Shown here piece after piece: positions 10,855 through 22,238 of a DNA stretch of 64,000 nt; the stretch's first letter is position 1; each line of letters begins with the position of its first letter. The DNA lies in assembly GCA_900155495.1 (NCBI GenBank), contig FTLJ01000113.1, positions 1-64,000 of the forward strand, written 5' to 3'. The position numbers were made by a program, and so were the translations under genes. A model generated the notes under the pieces. That model saw nothing but the letters and a program-made list of their open reading frames with translations, did no database searches and was not told where the DNA came from. This DNA is from Porogramme epimiltina (taxonomy: Eukaryota; Basidiomycota; Agaricomycetes; Polyporales; Polyporaceae).

Positions 10855-11813
10855 ATGGCACCCAGCAAGATTCAGCAGGGCCACGGCCGTGTTGTACTCC
10901 GAAATGACGGCTCTGAGAATGTTTTCTCAGAACTGGCTGCGACGTATCCGCTGAAGCTCCTCTCCCCACAACTTCCTTCTCCAGACGTCTCTATCATCTA
11001 CGTTCTTAGCTACGGCGGCGGGCTAGTAGGAGGAGACCGTGTACACCTGAATGTTGAAGTACGCGATAGCTCTCGGCTGGTCATCCTCTCACAGGTATCT
11101 ACCTCCTCTCCGATGTATTCCCCACCGATCGACCACACAACCAATGCCAGGGATCTACCAAAGTGTTCAAGGCGCGGCCGGGGCAGCGTCTATCCTCTCG
11201 ATTGAAAACATCCCAGATTACAACGCAGAGATTAAATGTCCATGTCTCCGCGGGAAGTGCCCTATTCCTACTCCCCGACCCCGTTACTTGCTTTCGATCG
11301 GCGAAATACCATCAACTCCAGACGTTCCATCTCAGCAAGACTTCATCCGCCGTCCTTCTCGACTGGATTACCTCTGGTAGAAAATCTTTGGGAGAGGAAT
11401 GGTTATTTTCGAGATACTACAGCCTCAACGAAGTCTGGATAGACGGCAAACGGGTTGCCAAAGACGCAATGTTACTCGAAGAACACGAGACACCACAGGC
11501 ACCGTTGACGTCCCGGACACTGGCCGAGACTTTAGCTCCCTATTCTTGCTATGCAACAGCTATAATCTATGGGCCTCTTGTCCAAGATGTGATACGACAT
11601 CTCACTGCTGCATACGAAGCCATCACCGTGTTCAAACAGCAACATCCGTCTCACCTCCTATGGTCTTTGAGCCCAATATGTGATGGAGAGGGTTGTATCG
11701 TCCGTGTCGCCGCAAAGGAGACGGAGGATGTGAGGACCTGGTTAGCGCGGGCCCTCCAGGATCTTGAAACAGTGCTGGGAGTGGACGTCTACAGGAGGGC
11801 ATTCAGCCTGTGA
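10855..11813 (+). CDS. ureD: Urease accessory protein UreD
   Basis: Two exons, 10855-11094 and 11151-11813, give 300 residues. Family signposts are LSYGGGLVGGDRVHLNVEV near residue 52, a T-Q-R segment (ITTQRLNVHVSAGSALFLLPDP) at ~105-125, and an SRTLAETLAPYSCYATAIIYGP-like stretch near 210. UreD works with UreF and UreG to carry nickel into apo-urease in the cytosol, so it is required for using urea as nitrogen source. No other urease gene is in the window, which is normal for fungi. The start at 10855 has a good context (CGCCATGG). The gene is followed on the same strand by a permease of the allantoate family, a plausible source of ureides for the urea pathway. Confidence 0.92.
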
Positions 11814-12381
11814 GAGGTACCTCACACCATCGACATTGTGAACCGACAAGGTGAGTGTGATGAGTACAAGTGCGCCATAGTTCTTGCTGACGCCTGCATG
11901 CTCATAGGTTTCACCTGCCAGATACGTCAAGTCGCATTCAACGTACAAATTTGTCACCGTCCAAGTAGTCGCGTCGAAACAAGAAATGACCAAACAGGCG
12001 GCCGACGAACATTGATCTTGGAGGATTGGAGTGGATACTGATGGGCTGGCAAAGGCGTGAACCACTCTAGGCGAGCCTGTAAAATGTATGTACCGACACT
12101 ATCTCTTTATCTATGTGATTCCAGCTCACCAAGCCTCTCATCCGACTCTCTCTTCGTCCATGGCTTATCACGGGAATCCGTCGCCCCAGACGCGCTTAGA
12201 TATCTGGTCCCAGAATGGATGCGTGTTTACTTGTATCCGAGCTCCCAATAGAAGACCATCATGCGTCCAGTGACCAAGTCCGCCGTACCCGGAACCCAGT
12301 TCTCAGGCACGTCTAGTACTATATATGACTCTGCTCCATCGCGCCTGTTCTATCGCGAACCCTCGCCCCTAGCTTCCGACC
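11814..12381. promoter_or_regulatory. ureD-permease spacer with GATA-type sites
   Basis: 568 bp upstream of the permease. YTATCD motifs (reverse of HGATAR) lie at 12099-12104, 12107-12112, 12165-12170 and 12350-12355. GATA factors of the AreA/Gat1 type drive nitrogen-catabolite genes in fungi, so these are candidate sites. No gene is visible here. Confidence 0.4.
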
Positions 12382-14741
12382 ATGTCCACGGAAAGTGCCT
12401 CCCAGAAGGATATCAAGGATCCCGAGTCTGCTGTTGTATACGATACGCCCACAGACATCTACTGCCCCGACGTCGATACATCAGGCATCGATGAACGCCG
12501 ACTCATGAGGAAAATTGACTGGCATGTTGTGCCTTGGCTAGCAGTCCTCTACCTCCTCAACTTCCTGGATCGAGGAAGCATCGGCAATGCCAAGGTATGC
12601 ACGTCTCGTCGATAATCCCCTTTCCCCTTATCTAACATTGTTACGTTGCTGTAGCTCTACCATATGACAGATGACCTGCATATCACCGACAAGCAGTACC
12701 TCATAGCGCTGACAGTATTCTTCTTCCCCTATTCATTGTTTGAGGTGAGCAATTGTGCCCGTAAGAATAGTAAACCAAAATCTAATCATGACAATCGTTA
12801 GCCCCCAAGCAATGTCGCCCTCAAGAAACTTCGTCCATCTTTGTGGCTGTCCTTTATTATGCTAATCTGGGGCGTTGCGATGGTATGCGTCGTTTGTTCG
12901 GAGATAGCGCGCCATTGATGTTGTGACAGACGCTTCATGGTGTTGTCACCAACTATGCAGGCCTCGTCGGTGCGTCTGTACTATGGGGTAGACAAATTCA
13001 GGGCTAATGCTATTGATTCAGGCCTTCGCTTTCTTTTGGGTCTGGCAGAAGCAGGACTATATCCGGGAGTCGTGTTTTATATGTCCTGGTAAGGCACCTA
13101 ATAATTCTCATCATGTCTCAAATACTGAAATGTCGTTGTAGCTGGTACAAGAGGAATGAACTGGGCACCCGAGTCGGCGTGTTCTTCTCATCAGCAACGA
13201 TTGCTGGCGCGTTCAGTACGTCGCACCATGTTCCTTGTCCTCATCAACCCAAATTGATTCAATTGGCGACCTAAAGGTGGCCTACTCGCTGCTGCGATAT
13301 CAAACATGGATGGTGTAGGCGGCAGGCCGGGTTGGGCCTGGATTTTTATCCTCGAAGGATTATTCACCATCGTCTGCGCTGCGGCATCGTTCTTTATCCT
13401 ATCAGACTTTCCTGATACCGCAAAGTTTTTGACGGAGACAGAACGTGAGTGGGTGATGATCATGTTGTTTGTCCAAGAACTTAGCCCTATGCAGGTGTTT
13501 GGGTGATTCGTCGGCTACAGGCTGACATGAAGTTCAGTGCTGCTGGAGAGCCATTCAAGATGAAGTACGTGTGGCAAGCCCTCGCAGATTGGAAAACATG
13601 GTTTGCCTGTAAGCTCTTAAACTATTCAACGCGTTTCTCTCTGTACGACGCTGACCTGCGAAACAGTGGGGATATATATGGGCTTGTGGGTGCATACGAA
13701 CTGAGGCTATTTCCGACGATACTGATGCCCTGAAGTGACGGACCTCTCTTCGCATTCTCATTGTTCACCCCTACGATCATCAACCAGCTAGGTTTCAAAG
13801 CGACAGCCGCAAATCTACTCTCTGTGCCGGTGTACGCTTGGGGGTGCATCATGACAGTTGTAGTAGGTTTCTGGGGAGATAGAGCAAAGACAAGAGCTTG
13901 GATCAATCTGTGAGGACTAGAACTTTCGGCCGCAATTATTACCCCTCGAGATATACTAATGCTTCTCCTCAGAGGACTGTTTGGAAGCGGTATGCTCGTC
14001 GCTCATCGAGGCGGCCTGTTGTCACTTACGATGTGTTCCGTTTAGGACTTGTCGGCTACATCATCCTCATTAGCTCCACCAATCCGTCTCTTTCGTACTT
14101 TGCTGTGTACCTGGCTGTTTCGTAAGATTTCGTACCTGTTATTTTGGCCATTTGCTTTCGCTCACCAAGAACGGTATTGTAGCTCCATCTATCCAACCAT
14201 CCGTAAGTATTATCAATTATACGAAGTGAGCGTCTGACTAATGCGAGCATTTATAGCTAACTCCGTGTAAGTTGCGACCCCGTAAGATAGCGTCTAGATC
14301 TAATCAATGACTTTGGCCTTCAGTGCATGGGTCTCGGCGAACGTCGAAGGTTCCTATAAACGCAGTGCGGTCTTAGGAATGGCCATTGGGTGGGGAAACT
14401 TGAATGGTGCCGTGACCTCCAACGTGGTTCGTCTCCCTTTTTTGCAACATTTTCCGTACGAAACCTGACCTGTTTGCCAGTACCGCGCCGTCGACAAGCC
14501 ATGGTACCGCTTAGGACATGGGATTGTCCTAGCGTACATAGCTATCGGCTGGGTGAGCTCCCTTGGGCTGTACTTCCTCCTCAAGCACGAAAATGCACGG
14601 CGCATGCGAGGAGAGCGGGACGAGGTGATCGAGGGCGTGGATAATAAGCACGCGGATGAGAAGAACAGCAAATTTGCGAGCGTCCAGGAGGCGAGGATGG
14701 AGAAGGGCGACATGTGGAGCGGCTTCCGTTACACCCTCTGA
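12382..14741 (+). CDS. MFS permease, allantoate/Dal5-type (anion:cation symporter family)
   Basis: Sixteen exons (12382-12594, 12655-12744, 12802-12882, 12930-12969, 13022-13088, 13142-13215, 13277-13444, 13495-13608, 13667-13685, 13736-13909, 13973-13989, 14046-14121, 14183-14202, 14257-14266, 14324-14426, 14481-14741) give 508 residues. The order of motifs fits the Dal5/Tna1 family: RRLMRKIDWHVVPWL and YLLNFLDRGSIGNAK in TM1, LRFLLGLAEAGLYPGVVFYM, the GRPGWAWIFILEGLFT helix, then YMGFDGPLFAFSLFTPTIIN, and ANVEGSYKRSAVLGMAIGWGN late. Members import allantoate, ureidosuccinate, nicotinate or similar acids; the substrate cannot be read from sequence. Four exons are only 10-20 nt. The neighbouring ureD and upstream GATA motifs favour a nitrogen substrate. 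Confidence 0.9.
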
Positions 14742-15023
14742 GACAGCTCAGCATTATGACCGGTGCCCAGTATTGCGATGTATACTTACAACGCCACGAA
14801 ACGCACGACATGGGGAGAGGTTCTCGGCCCTTGTCTCCGACCGCGATGAATGGCTGCTCATGACGCGTCGGGTACACCGGCGAGGATTACGATCGCGTGC
14901 GGCAAAGACAGAACCCTACGTTAGGGGCTACTTTAGTCATCTCACGCGCGTCCCGATCTCTGACGACTTGGCTCAAGCCGGGTCTCCGCTGCCTGGTCCT
15001 CCCTCCTTGCTTTCTTCTCCTTC

Positions 15024-17604
15024 ATGTTGTCTCGTTCTGCTCCCCGCCAGGCGGCCGCGCTCGCACGGCGACGGGCTGCGCCCGCCTTTGCTACCCGCTT
15101 CTCGCGCTTCTACGCGACACCCTCAGACGGCCACCCAACACCAGACCAGAAGCCTCCTTCCGACTCAAAGTCTACGGAAGGGAAAGGGAAGGGACAGGAG
15201 ACCCAGGTCGAGAACAAGCCACAGGACGGGAAGGATCCGGTGCCCAAAGATGAGCTTCTCAAGGGGCTCGACGGCTTTTTCCAGCGCTACCACCAGCAAC
15301 AACAGGCCTCTCAGCGCGAGTCGGGATCCGAGCCCGGGAAGCAAGAGCAGAAGGAGCCTAAGAAGGAGCAGGAGCAGTCGAAGCGTAACAAGCAGGAGGC
15401 CCCCAACAACAACCCGTTTAACCCCAACCAGCTCGCGCTCATTGCCACCACTGCCGCCATCTTCTTTGCCCTCTCATCCACCTCCTACCCCTCAGCACGC
15501 GAGATTACATGGCAGGAGTTCCGTACGGCGTTCCTCGACAAGGGTCTTGTCGACAGCCTTACGGTGGTCAACCGCTCCAGGGTTCGCGTCAAGCTTCATT
15601 CGAATGCCACTGGCGCAATGTACCCAGCAACTCCGGCAGGCGGAGGTGAATATTACTTCTCCATCGGATCGGTTGAAGCGTTCGAGAGGAAGCTGGATGA
15701 AGCGCAGCACGAGCTCGGCATCCCCACGTCCGAGCGCATCCCCGTTTCCTACCATGAAGAAGTATCCACCTTCAACTACCTCCTCAGCTTCGGCCCCACC
15801 CTTCTCTTCGCCGGCATAATGATCTGGCTCTCGCGACGCGCAGGCGGCGCAGGAGGGGGAAGCGGTGGAATCTTCAATGTGGGCAAGAGCAGAGCGAAGA
15901 TGTTCAACAACGAGACGGACGTCCGGGTCCGTTTCAACGACATCGCTGGCATGGACGAGGCTAAGCTGGAAATCATGGAATTCGTCTCCTTCCTCAAGGA
16001 GCCCAGTCGGTACGAGCGACTCGGCGCGAAGATCCCCCGTGGTGCCATCCTTTCCGGTCCTCCTGGTACCGGTAAGACCCTTCTCGCGAAGGCGACCGCT
16101 GGCGAAGCAGGTGTCCCCTTCTACTCCGTATCCGGCTCCGAGTTCGTCGAGCTTTTCGTCGGTGTCGGTTCCTCCCGTGTCCGCGACCTGTTCGCGACCG
16201 CGAAGAAGAACGCACCCTCGATCATATTCATTGACGAAATCGACGCCATCGGTAAGTCTCGCGGCAAGGGCAAGGGCTTTGGTGGCAACGACGAGCGCGA
16301 ACAGACCCTGAACCAGCTCCTTGTTGAGATGGACGGCTTCGGTACCCAAGAGCATGTCGTTGTGCTCGCTGGTACCAACCGGCCCGACGTCCTCGACTCT
16401 GCCCTCATGCGTCCCGGACGGTTCGACAGGCATATTGCTATTGACCGCCCCGATGTAGTTGGCCGTAGGGGTATCTTTATGGTCCACCTCAAGCCTCTCC
16501 GCCTCTCCGACACGCTCCCCGAACGCGAGAAGTTTGCGGAGAAGCTGGCAGTCCTCACCCCCGGCTTCTCCGGTGCGGACGTCGCAAATGTGTGCAATGA
16601 GGCGGCGCTCCACGCCGCCCGTGTAGGGAACGATTTCGTTACCGAGGACGACTTCGAAGCCGCGATCGAGCGTGTCATCGTCGGCCTCGAGCGGAAGAGC
16701 AGGTTGCTCAGTCCTGAGGAGAAGAAGACGGTTGCGTATCACGAGGCGGGACACGCCATTTGTGGCTGGTTCCTGGAGCACGCCGACCCTCTGTTGAAGG
16801 TCAGCATCATCCCTCGTGGCGTAGGTGCTCTCGGTTACGCAAAGGTTGGTTCATTTCTAGAGGTACGGTATAGGTCCTATGCTAACTGAAACATCTTTAG
16901 TACCTTCCCCCTGATCGGTACCTCTTCTCGACACCTCAAATGCTCGACCGGATATGCATGACTCTCGGCGGTCGTGTCTCTGAAGAGATCTTTTTCGGCC
17001 ACGAAAATATCACTACTGGTGCCCAGGATGATCTCCAAAAGATCACCAAGATCGCCTTTGAAGCGGTCGCCAACTACGGCATGAACGACGTTGTTGGGCC
17101 TGTTAGCTATGGTGGTGCGAACGCGACCCAGGAGTCTCTTGTCAAGCCCTTCAGTGAGAAGACTGCTGAGATGCTCGACGAGCAAGTACGCAAGATGATT
17201 GTGTACGTATTGCTCTCTTAGACAACCCGGCTATATGTTGACCACGAGCTGTTGCAGCCATGCTCACCAACGGACGACGGAGCTCCTGACCAAACACAAG
17301 GACGACGTCGAGAAGGTGGCGAAGCTGCTCCTCGAGAAAGAGGTCATCACTCGGTTAGTTTTCACCCCGTCTGTGCGTTGAACTAGATTACTAACATATA
17401 CGTCCTAGCGAGGACATGATTGAGCTTCTTGGTCGCAGACCGTTCGCGAACCGCAAGGACGCGATGGACAAGTGGTTAGAGGAGAACAGCCAGGAAAGGA
17501 GCGCGCCTCCACCATTAGAAGCCGTCGAGCCGACAAGCCCCCCTTCAGGGCCTACACCCGACCCTGCGCCAGCGGCAAAGCGGATAGACGACACACAACT
17601 ATAG
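15024..17604 (+). CDS. AFG3: Mitochondrial m-AAA metalloprotease (Afg3/Yta10-Yta12 type)
   Basis: Four exons, 15024-16844, 16901-17202, 17258-17353 and 17409-17604, give 804 residues. The basic N-terminus rich in Arg/Ala looks like a mitochondrial presequence. Two membrane segments lie near residues 135-150 and 250-268. The AAA module has Walker A GPPGTGKT at ~345, Walker [12 protein letters not shown], and the second region of homology [17 protein letters not shown]. The zinc protease signature HEAGH is at ~573. This enzyme degrades damaged inner-membrane proteins and matures some imported ones, as a hexamer facing the matrix. [12 protein letters not shown] and the C-terminal helix complete the peptidase domain. 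Assigning it to Yta10 rather than Yta12 needs phylogeny. A textbook branch site (gctaac) precedes the first acceptor. Confidence 0.96.
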
Positions 17605-18009
17605 CACTTTGCCCTGCATATGTTTATGTCGCTCGGGATCTATTGGGAGCTCACGCTGGCCATATCATAGTTGCAATTGTACTTATCCTACACCCCTAAC
17701 ACTGCTCACAGTAATTCCACACCTCCAATGTAGTCAGCCTTGTACCTGCGCATGTTTATGGTACCAATAGTGTCTACATTGTGATTGGCATTGGACGGGA
17801 GCTGTGTGCGTAGGTTAAGGTTAGAGTGTGAATTCCGGGCCGAGCCTTGTCCTCGGATGTGATCGGTACCCGTCTGGGGACTGTCGCAGTGGCAGCAAAC
17901 GAGTCCATCACTGACCTTCTCATATCCTACCTCTTGCTATCCTCGACTGTCTCATTGTCGTCCGCTCGGGTCTACTCGATGTGCATCGTGGCGGCCATTG
18001 CCCGATTGC
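17605..18009. other. Spacer between m-AAA protease and PP2C
   Basis: 405 bp with the upstream 3' UTR and the PP2C promoter. A frame at 17847-18095 is open but overlaps the PP2C leader in another frame and has no family features. Confidence 0.5.
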
Positions 18010-19570
18010 ATGGCGTTACTTCTTCCGTCCAGGCCGCCCCTGCTCCCCCGGTTCCTGCCGCGCCTCACCCGTCCCCCTTGCGCACAGTACCATGATTATG
18101 TCCGCATCATCACACCAGGTCAGCCCTCCTACTTTCAGAATTAGCTGTCTGATGCCAACAGACATATCCAGAGGGAGGTGCGGCCCGGTTACACCTTAAT
18201 AACCCGAACTTCATCGGGACAGCCAATTCGAGAGGGGAACGCAGGTATTTATCCTCCAGCGCACGTCCAGTAACAGCCTGCCCAATACACATCTCTCCCA
18301 CAGGCAGCAGGAGGACTTTTACGCGTATGCTGGCCTCTCGCTTGATCCGACGGAGCTCCAGCTCAGCTTCAAGAAGATGCACAACGTGGACTGGGATCCC
18401 TCCGCTCTACCTCCGACCTTGGCACGCCAGGTCCTCTTCGTGGGCATCTACGATGGCCACGGCGGATCTACCGTCTCACAATTTCTCCGCCAAGAGCTCC
18501 ACGGCCTGTTCGAGAACGTACACAAATCTCAGGTGCCGGAGGTGTTCGCGTGGGCTAGGGAGGTTGGGGGATACTTCAGACGGTTCAATGGGGGTGCCCT
18601 CGCGCCGTGGTTAGACCCAGAGGCCCCAGAATATCAGCAACAGCTAGATTTGGAAGCTCGAGCGACCCTCGCGTTCTTCGAGGTAAGAGGGGTATAAAAA
18701 TATATTGTGATTTGGCGTTAACACTTCCTTGGCGTAGGTGGACAAGATACTGTCTGAAGAGAAGGAGGCAAAAGAATGCGGCGCAACTGCATCGATCGTT
18801 CTGTTGAAATCACTCGATAGCAGTGGCTTCTTCCAAAGCAACCGCGTAGCTTTGACGGTCGCCCATGTCGGGCAAGTCATACATGACAATTTGGTGCACG
18901 CGTGACGTCCCTAACACGTTCCATACTTCTAGTGACACACGGGTGTTGCTCACCTCAACAAATGGGGGCAAAGTCACGCCAATGACGGAGAACCATCATG
19001 CTGAAGCACGTGTCGAGTCTGTTAGGCTGCGTCGGATGATGGGCGGCCTCACCACGGATTCGTTCGGCGAAGTGAGGTATGCGTCACTGTCTTCGTCATA
19101 CTCTCGGGGCGTAGCTCACTTTTTGTTGGAGGTGGATGGGGGCTCTTGCGAACACACGTTGTTTGGGAGATCTGAAGTTCAAACCGTTCGGAGTCACGCC
19201 CGAGCCTGAAGTGCGAAGCATGGTACTCGAAGGTGCGTCGTAACTCACAACGCATTCCCTTACATTGCTCTGAACACTTCCCGCAGGCCCAAAGTGGTCG
19301 CATATCACTCTTATCTCTGACGGCGTATCCTCTGTTGTGTCGGACGAGGAGGTATCGGATCTCGCGCGCGGTGTGGTCTCGCCCAAGCATGCCGCTGAGC
19401 GTATCCTCACCTTCGCCGAAGAAATGGGTAGCGACGACAACGCCACTGCCCTCATAGTTCCACTTGCAGGATGGGGTCGGATCACAGGCCCGGACCGCAC
19501 CAAAGAGCTGCGTGAATACCGACTGAGGGGTATGCAGGGTAGTGAGCGACACCGTGGCAGGTGGATGTGA
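18010..19570 (+). CDS. PP2C-type protein phosphatase with mitochondrial-type leader (Ptc6-like)
   Basis: Seven exons, 18010-18118, 18172-18244, 18304-18682, 18738-18871, 18933-19076, 19132-19232 and 19287-19570, give 407 residues. Metal-binding motifs of PP2C are present: YDGHGG at ~110, GDTRVLL at ~232, SDGVSS at ~323 and SDDNATAL at ~360. The start was placed at 18010 because only this frame joins to HDYVRIITP and gives a leader MALLLPSRPPLLPRFLPRL, basic and free of acidic residues, as in mitochondrial precursors. Yeast Ptc5/6/7 are mitochondrial PP2Cs; the likeness to Ptc6 is my inference. Intron 4 (18872-18932) has a GC donor (GG|GCAAGT). The exon 1 acceptor at 18171 was chosen to keep frame; this junction is the least certain. 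Confidence 0.85.
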
Positions 19571-19767
19571 GTGTTTGCGAAGGAATGATTGATCTGGTGG
19601 TATATCGGCGTGGGCTCCTCTTGCTACTATCGTGTATCATCGCCTACGTGTAATCATCCTGAACACTGTATATTGTAGTACATTTTATACATGTAGATCG
19701 CCGTCGATACCTCCTACAGATATCACTTTAATTCTTCCTTTGGATACTCCACACCCTGGTGTACCAC

Positions 19768-22238
19768 TTAGATTTGGGCGGCAGCATGACCATCAGCGCG
19801 CGGGTCAGAGCCAGCAGCCCAGACGGTCCTGCCGGACTTGTCATTGAGCTTCTGGATAACTTGCCCACGTCCGAAAAGGCTTCGCTGGAGCCCCTTGGCG
19901 ATACGTGCGTCGTGACCCATCTCTATATCACCCCCAGTGGTCAGCAACCTGGCAGAATGTCGCGTGTGAGCAGAAGACACGCACCGCGCAAACGCTCGAC
20001 AACTGCCTCGGGGATGCCCTCCTCAAAGTAGACTTCGCTGTTGATATCACCTGATTGGCCTGTCGACGAGCTCTCCGTGTCGGGGCTACCTGCGGAGATA
20101 CAGAATCGGGGCGCGTCGAGGGCGGCCTGCACGCCGTATCCGCGGAGGATGTTGAGTAGGACCTGTACGTGGCCCTGCGGTTGCATGAAGCCACCCATGA
20201 CGCCGTAAGAGAGGAAAAGCTCGTCTCCGCGGAGCGCCATGGCCGGAATAATGGTGTGGTACGGCCGCTTACCGCCCTAGACGCAGATAGATCAGGACAC
20301 GCGGCAGAAGGCCTGTAAATTGATATGGGAGCGCAGTACCAGGAGTGCGTTGGCATGGCCGGGGGTCAAGTTGAAGTTGGATCCGCGGTTCTGTAGGGTG
20401 AACCCGCAGCCCTTCGGCACCGCTACAAAAATCCTTAGATGGAAATCAAACGAAAGTAAGTGGTAACCTACCACCCGTACCAAACCCTTCAGACACAAGA
20501 GGCGATCAGTGATTTCCAATATATAGCTCATAGGATACGGGTGTTACCTGCGTAGTTGCTCTGGATGTAGCTGCAAGCATTGCCCCACTGGTCGGAGACG
20601 GTGAAGTAGACAGTGTCCGAAGAGTGCACGGGATTTCCCTAACGCATATAAACGTTAAGGACGTGCTAGACACTGCTAGGACTTAGGACACATACGTGAA
20701 CAACTTTCGGGTTCGATTTAGTGACATCTATGAGCTTCGCACGAGCAGCAAGATATTCCTGAAGCAACTGTCAGTGTCGTACTTATGAAATGGGGTATGC
20801 TGCGCCCGACCTTGCTTAAGAGCTCTGAGACAGGAATATTGCTAAACTCGGGATCTGTTACATAGTGCTGGCTATCTGCTCGCATGGTTAACTTTCTGGC
20901 TCACTAAATGAGGAGTGAGGTTTTTACCAGCAAAAGCCAACCTAGTAACCAATTCTTAACGATGATCGGCGAGACGAGAACCAGAAGACCATACCTCATG
21001 GATTCGACAAGAACGTGGAGGTACTCAGGAGAGTTGTGTTCCAACTCTAGGATTGACCCAATCGTCCCTTGTGCTTCGAGATTATCCAATATTCCCAGAG
21101 CGATCAACGCGGTGATTCCTTGACCGTTAGGCGGGCACTATAAACACACATCGTTAGGCTGTCGTCACAGCGAATTCGAGGGATTTCATACCTCATAAAC
21201 GGTGACCTCGTCGTTGAAAGTGTACTTGACTGGTTCAACGAAGGTCGTAGAGTGGTTGGCAAGGTCCTCTAGTGTCATCACACCGCCCTTGCTCTGAATG
21301 AGTTCGACGATCGCCTCGGCGACACGGCCCTTGTAGAATCCATCCTTGCCACTCTTCGCAACTTCGCGGAAGGTCTTCGCCAGGTTGGGCAGTTTCATGA
21401 ACTGGCCCGGGAGAGGTGCCTTGCCGTCCAGCAGCATTTCATCCCCGTTCGGAGATGCGTTCTTGATGAGCTCGAAAGAGCGCTGGTATGCTACGCTGTT
21501 GATCTCGCACACAGGGAATCTGAAATTCTTGCTGAATAACTTAGTTTCCTCTCGGAGGATGGGACTTACCCTTCTTCCGCTAGTCTAATGGCGGGTTCGA
21601 GTATCTCTTCAAGAGTCAGCTTCCCGCTACCAAGCGTCCCCACCGTGTCGACCCATGCGGCAGCGCACCCTGTAATTTACGAGTATTCTACCACTGCTTC
21701 GTTGAGGTGTATTTTCAACGCATACCTGGGACTGTCACAGAATTCAAGTTGGTGGCCGGAATCTTGTTACCTGTAATTCCTTGACCGCGAACATGATCAA
21801 TGGTCAAGTTCGCAGGTGAATGGCCCGAGCCGTTGAAGGCCTTGACGGTCTTCGTTTTCGCGTCGTAGAACAAGCAGAATGCATCTCTAGAAGTATGACC
21901 CTACCAGTTAAGGCGCATATATAGACGGACAGGAGCGAAGCACTAACCCGCCAATGCCACAACAGCTGGGCTCAGTGACGTTAAGGGCCGCAGAGGTTGC
22001 GACCGCGGCGTCAGCTGCATTTGGACGCGAGATCATGTCAGTTTGGCGATGAGTGTATGGCATGTGAAAAGGGCAGACCTGCATTTCCTCCTTTCCGAAG
22101 GATCTCCAAGCCTGCTTCAACGGCTAGGGGCTGAGAAGCAGCGACTACCCCCTTTGAGCCATAGACGACTGATCTGCGGCTGGGGAAACGTTGGAACACA
22201 ACATCGGGCTGCTCTACTTTGCTCCAATCGATCTTCAT
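19768..22238 (-). CDS. Gamma-glutamyltranspeptidase family protein, no signal peptide
   Basis: Fourteen exons: 22238-22079, 22014-21948, 21886-21726, 21669-21570, 21519-21192, 21137-20995, 20941-20928, 20875-20811, 20758-20696, 20638-20548, 20486-20472, 20422-20340, 20276-19985 and 19922-19768; 578 residues. Signature parts are [33 protein letters not shown], the Thr nucleophile in HSSDTVYF (~376), SNYAGFGTG and [11 protein letters not shown]. These Ntn hydrolases self-cleave before the Thr to form large and small subunits and transfer or hydrolyse gamma-glutamyl groups, for example from glutathione. There is no leader or membrane anchor, unlike vacuolar or surface GGTs, so I expect a cytosolic enzyme closer to bacterial YwrD-type proteins. 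Exons of 14 and 15 nt restore RLAFADSQHY and AGFGTGAVPKG. The next gene upstream is a divergent Zn2Cys6 factor. Confidence 0.92.

Noticed and set aside
15492..16781. 429-codon frame antisense to the m-AAA protease
   Set aside because: It mirrors codon bias of the sense gene; its sequence is only the reverse complement shadow of a highly conserved AAA domain.
17847..18095. 82-codon frame upstream of PP2C
   Set aside because: It overlaps the PP2C leader exon in a different frame and cannot be joined to the phosphatase domain.
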